In this document: positions 38,312 to 44,556 of the stretch, piece after piece
How the letters are laid out: each line of letters begins with the position of its first letter
Position numbering within the stretch: the stretch's first letter is position 1
Source: an uncultured Collinsella sp.
GTDB taxonomy: Bacteria; Actinomycetota; Coriobacteriia; Coriobacteriales; Coriobacteriaceae
Direction: 5' to 3'
NCBI GenBank assembly: GCA_902493895.1
Contig: CABUQW010000012.1
Coordinates: forward strand, 1-44,556
DNA length: 44,556 nucleotides
The notes under the pieces: generated by a model
Told to the model about the DNA's origin: nothing
What the model saw: the letters and a program-made list of their open reading frames with translations, nothing else
Database searches by the model: none
Made by a program: the position numbers and the translations under genes

Positions 38312-39049
38312 ATGGAACCTATTGCACACATACATACCGACCTGCCGCAGAAGTTCGGCATTCCGCGCAACAGCTTTTTGGCGCCTCATCTGCAGGGACG
38401 CATCGTCTTTGAGCCGGAATTTGCCTCCAATGCAGCGGTTGAGGGCCTGGACTCCTTCTCGCACCTATGGCTGCTCTGGCGCTTCGAAAACGGAACGCCC
38501 GGTGGCACGGCTAAGGACATAGCTACCGATGCCAAGACACAGAACAGGCCCGGCACCAATGCCAAGTGGTCGAAAACCGTGCGTCCGCCGCGTCTGGGCG
38601 GAACCGAGCGTGTGGGCGTCTTTGCCACGCGCAGTCCGTTTCGCCCTAATCCCATCGGGCTTACCTGCGTCAAGCTTGATCGTGTCGAGCTCACCGACGA
38701 TGGCCCCATCATCCATGTGCTGGGGGCCGACCTGCGCGATGGCACGCCCATCTACGACATTAAGCCCTACATCCCGTTTGCGGACTGTCACCCGGATGCG
38801 ACCGGCGGCTGGATTGAGGATGCTCCGTGGCAAGAGCTCGATGTTGAGTTTCCGCAAGCTCTGCAGGATATGGTCCCGCCCGCAAAGATTTCTGGCTTGG
38901 TCGAGGTTCTACGCCAAGATCCGCGCCGCGCGGGCAGCAAACACGAGCCAAACCGCATTTACCACTTGGCCTACGCCGGGCTCGACATATCGTTTACGGT
39001 CGACGAAACCCAGCTAACCGTAGTCGCCGTCAACGACGCGCAAGACTAA
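38312..39049 (+). CDS. trmO: tRNA (N6-threonylcarbamoyladenosine-37-N6)-methyltransferase TrmO
   Basis: A 245-residue TsaA/TrmO-family enzyme using SAM to methylate t6A37 of tRNA. Typical segments: GIPRNSFLAPHLQGRIVFEP, FSHLWLLWRFE, RPPRLGGTERVGVFATRSPF and RPNPIGLTCVKL, LRDGTPIYDIKPYIPF. No Shine-Dalgarno is seen before ATG 38312 or ATG 38303. TACAAT at 38299-38304 could be a -10 element placing transcription start near the 38312 ATG, so the mRNA may be leaderless. The upstream in-frame extension overlaps the opposite XRE gene and is not coding. Confidence 0.9.
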   Translation: MEPIAHIHTDLPQKFGIPRNSFLAPHLQGRIVFEPEFASNAAVEGLDSFSHLWLLWRFENGTPGGTAKDIATDAKTQNRPGTNAKWSKTVRPPRLGGTERVGVFATRSPFRPNPIGLTCVKLDRVELTDDGPIIHVLGADLRDGTPIYDIKPYIPFADCHPDATGGWIEDAPWQELDVEFPQALQDMVPPAKISGLVEVLRQDPRRAGSKHEPNRIYHLAYAGLDISFTVDETQLTVVAVNDAQD

Positions 39050-39161
39050 CCAGCCATTCGTCCGCACCCGTCAAATTAAGCGCCAAACTCCGCGCCAAAA
39101 CCGCCCACGCTGGTGGACAATAACGCCTATCGAATCATTCCGCTCTGCACGGGAGTCCAGC

Positions 39162-40376
39162 ATGAAATACGACTTCACTTCAATCATCGACCGCCACGGC
39201 ATGGACTCCATCGCCGTTGACTCCTGGGGCGAGATCCCCGGTATGGCTCCGAACGCACCCGACGAGGGCTTCGACCGCATTCCCATGTGGGTGGCCGACA
39301 TGAATTTTGCCACGGTCCCCACGGTCCAGGAGCACATCATCAAGCGCGCTCAGCACCCCATGTTTGGCTACTTCAATCCGCGTCCCGAGTATTTCGATCG
39401 CATCATCGAATGGCAGAGGCGCCGCAATGGCGTTGGGGGCTTGGCACCCGAGCATATCGGCTACGAAAACGGCGTGCTGGGCGGTGTCGTGTCGACGTTG
39501 CGCGCGTATGTCCAGCCGGGCGATGCGGTGCTGGTCCATAGCCCCACCTACATCGGCTTTACCAAATCCATCGAAGCCACGGGCTATCGTATTGTCCACA
39601 GCCCGCTTAAGCTCGACGATCAAGGCGTGTGGCGTATGGACTTTGAGGACATGGAGCACAAGCTCGCCCAAAACCACATCCATGCCGCGGTGTTCTGCTC
39701 GCCGCACAATCCCTGCGGCCGCGTATGGGAGCGCGACGAGATCGAGCGCGCCATGGACATCTATCGCCAGCACGATTGCGTGGTGATCTCGGACGAGATT
39801 TGGTCCGATATCATCCTGCCGGGGCACAAGCATATCCCGACGCAGTCGGTGAGCGAGGATGCCCGCATGCGTACGGTTGCCCTCTACGCGCCCAGCAAGA
39901 CGTTCAACCTGGCGGGCCTGGTCGGCAGCTACCACATTGTCTACAACGAGACGCTGCGTGACCGCATGTGCGCCGTGTCCGACAAGACTCACTACAACGA
40001 GATGAATGTCCTCTCCATGCATGCGCTTATTGGTGCCTATCAGCCGCAGGGCTACGAGTGGGTGGACGAGCTCAACCAAGTGCTTGCCGGCAACATCGAG
40101 TACTTCTGCACGTATGCAGAAAAACACTGGAAGGGCGTCGCGTTTTCACGTCCGCAGGGCACGTACATGGTGTTTCTGGACTGCACCGAGTGGTGCCGCG
40201 AGCATGGCCGCGATATTCAGTGGTTGCTCGACGAGGGGGCGCGCGTGGGCGTGGGGTATCAGGACGGCCGCCCGTTCCACGGGCCCTGCCACATTCGCGT
40301 GAATCTGGCGCTGCCGCTTTCGCGCGTGAGGGAAGCGTGCGACCGCCTGGACCGCTACGTTTTTAATGCACGGTAA
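39162..40376 (+). CDS. PLP-dependent C-S lyase / aminotransferase of the MalY/PatB type
   Basis: A 404-residue fold-type I PLP enzyme. It starts MKYDFTSIIDRHGMDSIAVD, with MWVADMNFATVPTVQ typical of MalY/PatB, the PLP-binding Asp in VVISDEIWSDI, the Schiff-base Lys246 in LYAPSKTFNLAGL and the carboxylate-binding Arg in CHIRVNLALP. Members cleave cystathionine to homocysteine or cysteine to sulfide, or act as aminotransferases. In gut bacteria this activity produces H2S. The ribosome binding site GGGAG is 8 bases away. No regulatory domain is fused. Confidence 0.9.
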   Translation: MKYDFTSIIDRHGMDSIAVDSWGEIPGMAPNAPDEGFDRIPMWVADMNFATVPTVQEHIIKRAQHPMFGYFNPRPEYFDRIIEWQRRRNGVGGLAPEHIGYENGVLGGVVSTLRAYVQPGDAVLVHSPTYIGFTKSIEATGYRIVHSPLKLDDQGVWRMDFEDMEHKLAQNHIHAAVFCSPHNPCGRVWERDEIERAMDIYRQHDCVVISDEIWSDIILPGHKHIPTQSVSEDARMRTVALYAPSKTFNLAGLVGSYHIVYNETLRDRMCAVSDKTHYNEMNVLSMHALIGAYQPQGYEWVDELNQVLAGNIEYFCTYAEKHWKGVAFSRPQGTYMVFLDCTEWCREHGRDIQWLLDEGARVGVGYQDGRPFHGPCHIRVNLALPLSRVREACDRLDRYVFNAR

Positions 40377-40387
40377 GCGTGCGCTGC

Positions 40388-40427
40388 ATGTGGGGCCTTC
40401 TGCCAAGTTGGCTAGAAGGCCCCACAT
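40388..40427. terminator. Bidirectional terminator hairpin
   Basis: ATGTGGGGCCTTCT (40388-40401) pairs exactly with AGAAGGCCCCACAT (40414-40427), and the loop GCCAAGTTGGC can itself pair. It separates the convergent MalY-like and oxidoreductase genes. Confidence 0.8.
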
Positions 40428-40471
40428 GGTAAAGCATCTGTAACAATTGGGCGCAGACCTGCTGCGGAGGC

Positions 40472-40951
40472 TTACTTTTCTTGAATCTGCTTGCCGCAAA
40501 GATGCTCAATCGTAATCTCGTAGAGCTGGACGCCCTTAATGTCCTTGGCGATTTCCTCTTCGACTTCCTCGGCAGAAGGGTAGTACTTAAGGGCGAGCTG
40601 GCGGACTTTGTCCTCGATAAACGCGGGGGTGTCATTCGCCAGGCGACAACGGCCAAAGACGACGGTGCTCATAACGTAGGGAGCCCAGTCGCCGTCCTGG
40701 TACCACTCGTTTCCGTAAACGGTAAAGCAGACCTTGTCATCGCGCTTGAGTGCGTCAACCTTGTGGCCGGCTTTGGCGCCATGGAAATAAATCTTGTCGT
40801 GCTCGGTGTCAAAGAAGTAGTTGACGGGAATGGCGTAAGGGTAGCCATCGTCGCCGTTGACGGCAAAGACGCCGCGCTTGCAGGTGGCGAGCAGTTCGCG
40901 CGCTTCCTCGTCAGTGATGGCGCGTTTCTTTCGACGCAAGGGCCTAAACAT
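40472..40951 (-). CDS. Pyridoxamine 5'-phosphate oxidase-like (NimA-type) flavin protein
   Basis: A 159-residue protein of the split-barrel PNPOx/FMN-binding family. It starts MFRPLRRKKRAITDEEAREL, then GVFAVNGDDGYPYAIPVNYF, IYFHGAKAGHKVDALKRD and KVCFTVYGNEWY: the pattern of 5-nitroimidazole reductase-like proteins. The GYPYAIP segment and FHGAKAGHK (phosphate binding) support FMN or F420/heme-type cofactor use. The ATG at 40951 follows AAGGAAG. Physiological substrate unknown. Confidence 0.85.
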   Translation of the reverse strand: MFRPLRRKKRAITDEEARELLATCKRGVFAVNGDDGYPYAIPVNYFFDTEHDKIYFHGAKAGHKVDALKRDDKVCFTVYGNEWYQDGDWAPYVMSTVVFGRCRLANDTPAFIEDKVRQLALKYYPSAEEVEEEIAKDIKGVQLYEITIEHLCGKQIQEK

Positions 40952-40993
40952 CGTTGGCTTCCTTTCTGGTCGTGCGTGGTGGTTGAGCACAAA

Positions 40994-43798
40994 CTATAGC
41001 GAAACGGATCCGTTTTTCTTGATGCGGGCGAGTATGTTTTTGAGCTTGTTAAAGTCGAGCGGTTTGGACAGATGGGCGTTCATGCCGGCATCGTGTGCCG
41101 CCTTGGCGTCCTCGGCAAAGGCATTGGCGGTGAGCGCGATGATGGGGATATCGGCTGCATCGACCTTCTCGCTCAGACGAATCGCGCGGGTTGCCTCGTA
41201 GCCGTCCATGCCCGGCATCATAATGTCCATCAAAATGGCATCGAAGCTGCCGGCGGGATGTGACAGGTACAGATCGACGACTTCGTTGCCGTTGGCGGCG
41301 CGGGTGACCACGATGCCCTCGGATTCTAGCAGCGCCTGGGCAATCTCGGCATTCAATTCGTTGTCTTCGGCGAGCAGCACGTTCATGTCGGCGAGCGAGC
41401 AGTCGGGCGCACTCTCAACCGTATTCGCCCGCGCCTGGGGATTCTCGTCGATATCGAGCGGAATCTCCACGTAGAACGAGGTGCCTACATGGAGCTCACT
41501 GGTGACTTCGATGGTACCGCCCATCAGTTCAATAAGCGACTTGACGATTGGCATGCCCATGCCGGTTCCTTGGAACTTGCTGCGCGCATTGTCACCTTCT
41601 TGGGCAAACGGTTCATAGATATGCTTTAAAAACTCGGGAGCCATGCCAATGCCGGTATCCGAAACGCTAAAGCAAAAGAGCGCGCGCCCGTCATCGAGCG
41701 GCTTGGTCTTTGAACTAAAGGTGACGGAGCCGCCGTGCTTGTTGTACTTAATGCTGTTGTCTAACAGGTTGATTATGATCTGTCGGATATGGGTGGGACT
41801 GCCGATCATGTATGGCCCCGTGGCGTACGGCAGACTATTGTCCTGCATGGTGATGCCGTTATCGGATGCGCGGAGCTTGCACAGAACCAGCGTATTGTCA
41901 CAGAGCTCTTTGAGGTTAAAAGGCGCGTGTTCCAGAGCTAGCTTGCGGTCTTCGATTTTGCCCATCTCGAGGATGTCGTTGATCAGCGAGAGTAGGTGAT
42001 TGGCGGCAACACGCGCCTTGGCGCGGCTTTCGCGGGCGGCCTGCATGTCGCCGTCTTTCAATTCCTCAATTTCGATAAGACCCAGGATGCCGTTGAGCGG
42101 CGTGCGGATGTCGTGGCTCATGCGCGTGAGGAATGCCGTCTTAGCGGCGTTGGCGGCGTCGGCTTTTTCGCGCTCGGTCCGAGCGCGCACGAGCGCCCAG
42201 ATGAGCAGGACGATACCGACCGACAACATACCGATGAGGGTAGCGGCAATGGCGGTGCGGTTGCGAAAAAGGAATCGAAGCGTGTCTGATTCCTGGGTCG
42301 TGTACGACGTGGATGAGTAATTGCTTGCGGAGAGCGATTCTCCGGCATTGATGATGCCCTTGTTGATGATTCCCAGCAGCTCGGGCTTTCCACGCGAAAT
42401 CCAGCACGAGAGCTCACAGGTGTCAGGGAGCTCGACCGTCTCGTAGTCCTTGAGATCATGACGGTCGCCGATGGTTTTTATGCGTGAGCTGGGAGCGACG
42501 ATGCAGTGCGCCGTTCCCTTCCTGAGTGCGTCGAACGCTTCATCGTCGGATTGGTATTCGGTCACGGTCGCTGTGGGGAACAGATTTTCAAGTACGTTTT
42601 TGTTGACAAACGATGATTTGGTACAGGTAATGTTCTGAAGGTCTTTGTTCAGGTTGCTGCCGGTGTGGATGGCGGTGAGGGATATGGTCCCCAACGATAC
42701 CGACTGCACAACGCCTGATTGCTCGGCAAACCAGTAATCTCGGTATACCGGCAGCGCAACGTCTATGCTTCCCTTTGACAGGGCCTTTGACATCATCTTG
42801 TAGCTATCAAAGGCGACGGTTTTGACCGTAATGCCAAATTTATCGTGCAACGTCGTCGCAAGCGATGCGAGCGAGCCTTCCATTTCGCCGTTTTCGTCTT
42901 CGTTGCAGTAGGGGAGTTTGCCCGTAATGTAGCCGAGCGTGATGGTGTTGTCATTTGCTTTGAGCCAGGAACGTTCGGGGCCGTTGAGCGATGATGAACC
43001 GCTGTTTTGGACCGAGTAGTTAGATTTGACTTCGTCGATATAGCGTGGGTTGACGCGGGCGATTGCCGACATGGCGGCATTGATGTCGTCCATCAGGTCG
43101 GGGCGGCTTTTGGGGACGGCAAAATAGTAGTCGCTCGAACCAACGTAAAACATGGGCGACGCATCGGGCGACGAAATGGTGTCGTTCATGATGACGGCGT
43201 CGACTTCGTCGTTTGCGAGCGCGTCAAAGAGGGCACCGCCAGTGTTGATTTCCTTATAGGTGCAGGTGATTCCTTCGTTGGCGAGCCACTGCTTGCCAAC
43301 GAAGGTTTGCATAACGTCGGGGTTGCAGCCGATGGTAAGGCCTTGGAGCGCTTGGGGGTCACCCTTGGCCAGATCGTCGCGATTGGGCTTGGCGTAGATG
43401 TAGTAGCGCTCGGTGCCCTCGGGGTTCGAGGAAAAGAGTAGCTTTTGGGCGCGTTCCTCGGAGTAGGAGATGTTGGGCATGAGGTCGATCTCGCCTGCCT
43501 CGAGCATGTCCATAAGCTCGGTGAAGGTGCCGGAGACGTATTCGTACCGCCAGCCGGGCGTGTAGTACGACAGGGTCTGGAGGTACTCGTAACCCCATCC
43601 CGAGAGACGTTCTCCGGGGGTGCCGCCCTGGAAGTCCTCGTTGTTGACGAGCCAACCGACGCGGACCGTCTTGACTGGCTGACTAGAGTCATCGGCAAAA
43701 GCCTGGACAGGCGCAATTGAACTCAGCACGGCAAGCGCGGCAAGCACAATGGCCAGGGCGCGACATATATCTGAACGAAGGACAGTGGCAGCTCTCAC
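40994..43798 (-). CDS. Hybrid sensor histidine kinase with two periplasmic-type solute-binding domains
   Basis: A 934-residue kinase. A signal or anchor helix (ALAIVLAALAVLSSIAPVQA) precedes two type-3 solute-binding-like domains (about 44-265 and 285-500), a membrane helix near 515-537, a histidine kinase with His562 in SHDIRTPLNGI, N-box LLDNSIKYNKHGG and G-box DTGIGM, then a receiver domain with Asp858 (ILMDIMMPGMDG). The GTG at 43798 follows TTAGGA; TTG at 43804 is an alternative. This BvgS-like layout senses a small amino acid-like ligand outside. No HPt domain or dedicated regulator is adjacent. Confidence 0.85.
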   Translation of the reverse strand: MRAATVLRSDICRALAIVLAALAVLSSIAPVQAFADDSSQPVKTVRVGWLVNNEDFQGGTPGERLSGWGYEYLQTLSYYTPGWRYEYVSGTFTELMDMLEAGEIDLMPNISYSEERAQKLLFSSNPEGTERYYIYAKPNRDDLAKGDPQALQGLTIGCNPDVMQTFVGKQWLANEGITCTYKEINTGGALFDALANDEVDAVIMNDTISSPDASPMFYVGSSDYYFAVPKSRPDLMDDINAAMSAIARVNPRYIDEVKSNYSVQNSGSSSLNGPERSWLKANDNTITLGYITGKLPYCNEDENGEMEGSLASLATTLHDKFGITVKTVAFDSYKMMSKALSKGSIDVALPVYRDYWFAEQSGVVQSVSLGTISLTAIHTGSNLNKDLQNITCTKSSFVNKNVLENLFPTATVTEYQSDDEAFDALRKGTAHCIVAPSSRIKTIGDRHDLKDYETVELPDTCELSCWISRGKPELLGIINKGIINAGESLSASNYSSTSYTTQESDTLRFLFRNRTAIAATLIGMLSVGIVLLIWALVRARTEREKADAANAAKTAFLTRMSHDIRTPLNGILGLIEIEELKDGDMQAARESRAKARVAANHLLSLINDILEMGKIEDRKLALEHAPFNLKELCDNTLVLCKLRASDNGITMQDNSLPYATGPYMIGSPTHIRQIIINLLDNSIKYNKHGGSVTFSSKTKPLDDGRALFCFSVSDTGIGMAPEFLKHIYEPFAQEGDNARSKFQGTGMGMPIVKSLIELMGGTIEVTSELHVGTSFYVEIPLDIDENPQARANTVESAPDCSLADMNVLLAEDNELNAEIAQALLESEGIVVTRAANGNEVVDLYLSHPAGSFDAILMDIMMPGMDGYEATRAIRLSEKVDAADIPIIALTANAFAEDAKAAHDAGMNAHLSKPLDFNKLKNILARIKKNGSVSL

Positions 43799-43885
43799 AT
43801 GCAATCCTAACGAATCGAGACATTACCGCATAAGGATACCAGCTCAGCCTGCCCAGCCGGCAGCAGCACCGCTAAACGGTTCCGC

Positions 43886-43943
43886 CCGGCAGTTGGGGAC
43901 AGTCCCTTTCTGCCGGCACAAAAGGAACGTCCCTAACTGTCGG
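43886..43943. repeat. Inverted repeat with TTGGGGAC arms in the divergent promoter region
   Basis: CCGGCAGTTGGGGACAGTCC and following bases (43886-43909) pair with the reverse complement of GGAACGTCCCTAACTGTCGG (43924-43943), about 5 mismatches in 24. The TTGGGGAC arm is shared with the hairpin at 36974-37017. It lies between the divergent kinase and channel genes and so cannot be a simple 3'-end terminator for both. Confidence 0.55.
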
Positions 43944-43996
43944 TTGTGGGACAATACCGAGCGAACGTGATTGGGCGTCTGGGAAAAGGGGTCGCG

Positions 43997-44422
43997 ATGA
44001 ACAAGTTGAGGACGCTTGCCGATGTGCTGCGACAGGCTGGCTTTGCGCGCATCACGGGCCTGTTTCTTATCTTTTACTTGCTGTGCTCGACAGCTGTCTG
44101 GCTGTCCGAGCCCACGACCCTCACCTTTGGCGATGGACTTTGGTTTAGCTTTGAGACGGTCTCGACCATCGGCTTTGGCGACATTCCGGCCGAAACACCG
44201 GTTGCCCGCGCTATTACCGTCGTCTTGAGCGTTATCAGCATCTTCTACATCGCCATGCTCACGGGCGTGGCGGTGAACTACTGCAATACGCTCATCAAGA
44301 TGCGCCAAAAGGACACCATGGCGCGCTTTATGGATGATCTGGAGCATTTGGAAGAGCTCGATCGTAACGAGCTCGCTGACCTGTCGCGCCGCGTGCGCGA
44401 GTATCGTCGACGCCAGCGCTAA
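43997..44422 (+). CDS. Small two-helix potassium channel protein
   Basis: A 141-residue ion channel of the Ion_trans_2 type. There is one helix (ITGLFLIFYLLCSTAVWL), a pore loop with the selectivity filter TIGFGD in FETVSTIGFGDIP and a second helix (VVLSVISIFYIAMLTGVAV), then a short charged cytoplasmic tail (LEHLEELDRNELADLSRRV) without an RCK domain. It resembles KcsA-like minimal channels and would act as a tetramer. The ATG at 43997 follows AAGGGG. An earlier in-frame ATG lacks a site. Confidence 0.85.
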   Translation: MNKLRTLADVLRQAGFARITGLFLIFYLLCSTAVWLSEPTTLTFGDGLWFSFETVSTIGFGDIPAETPVARAITVVLSVISIFYIAMLTGVAVNYCNTLIKMRQKDTMARFMDDLEHLEELDRNELADLSRRVREYRRRQR

Positions 44423-44458
44423 GACGAACGTCGTGCGCCACAACAAGGGGGACCGAAT

Positions 44459-44556
44459 ATGAACATCACCGTGTACCTGGGCGCCAACACTGGCAGCGAC
44501 CCGGCGTTTCTGCCCGCGGTACAGGAGCTGGGCAACTGGATTGGCGCCAACGGACA
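44459..44556 (+). CDS. LOG-family/TIGR00730-like Rossmann protein, N-terminal part (runs off the window)
   Basis: ATG at 44459 follows AAGGGGGACC. The visible residues MNITVYLGANTGSDPAFLPA, then VQELGNWIGANG match the start of LOG-family proteins (cytokinin riboside monophosphate phosphoribohydrolase type), in which V-x-LGA/GS at the first strand binds phosphate. Only 32 codons are available. It lies 37 bases after the channel gene on the same strand. Confidence 0.7.
   Translation, partial: MNITVYLGANTGSDPAFLPAVQELGNWIGANG

Overview
The window looks like chromosomal DNA of a Coriobacteriia actinobacterium, most likely Collinsella or a close relative. This is inferred from the generally high G+C, strong AGGAGG-type ribosome binding sites, an LAxTG-type sortase-anchored surface protein next to a receiver-less LuxR regulator, a second gyrase/topoisomerase IV-like gene pair, a CXXC peptide/NapH-like/thioredoxin-lipoprotein redox module, and many palindromic intergenic elements. 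No rRNA, tRNA, CRISPR array or complete insertion sequence was recognised.

Layout. (1) 1-1800 is a worn accessory patch: the start of an ABC transporter ATPase, a TetR regulator cut after 33 codons, a toxin-like gene of the type III (ToxN/CptN/TenpN-like) kind preceded by a short promoter-RNA-terminator unit, and the C-terminal part of a YjdF-family protein. (2) 1741-4190 is an operon of three SAM-dependent methyltransferases, by eye lower in G+C than its surroundings, behind a DtxR-like palindrome. (3) 4556-9053 is a carbonyl-reduction locus: an iron-dependent alcohol dehydrogenase, two aldo/keto reductases and a divergent LysR regulator, with three copies of one operator-like motif. (4) 9105-12240 is a MerR-controlled redox/hydrolase operon. 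(5) 12250-13000 holds repeats and a decayed ATPase gene. (6) 13037-17320 encodes a second type II topoisomerase, both subunits. (7) 17712-23240 is a very large secreted cell-wall protein and its LuxR-type regulator. (8) 23581-26612 is a PadR/DUF1700 operon with a truncated ABC ATPase, followed by a PH-like membrane protein and fragments of a hypothetical gene and of an arginase. (9) 26613-30667 is a two-component system diverging from a three-gene redox module. (10) 30811-34065 is a large ABC transporter with fused ATPase and permease. (11) 34064-35992 is a membrane protein gene flanked by two mirror-image copies of a 176-182 bp inverted-repeat element, with two shorter hairpin repeats outside them. 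(12) 36007-44556 is ordinary chromosome: Dus, glutaredoxin, an XRE/zinc-ribbon/TipAS regulator, TrmO, a MalY/PatB C-S lyase, a flavin-type oxidoreductase, a hybrid sensor kinase, a small potassium channel and the start of a LOG-family gene.

The most interesting candidates are the type III toxin-antitoxin-like unit at 594-1198, whose toxin appears to carry a one-base deletion in a C run; the paired mirror-image repeats around 34338-35471; the two-component-linked redox module at 27749-30557; and the repeated LysR-type operator motif at 6768, 6793 and 7929. Decayed or cut genes (TetR, YjdF, two flavoprotein fragments, ATPase, ABC ATPase, hypothetical gene, arginase) are concentrated between 1 and 26.6 kb, so that part is under active rearrangement, whereas 26.6-44.5 kb is mostly intact.
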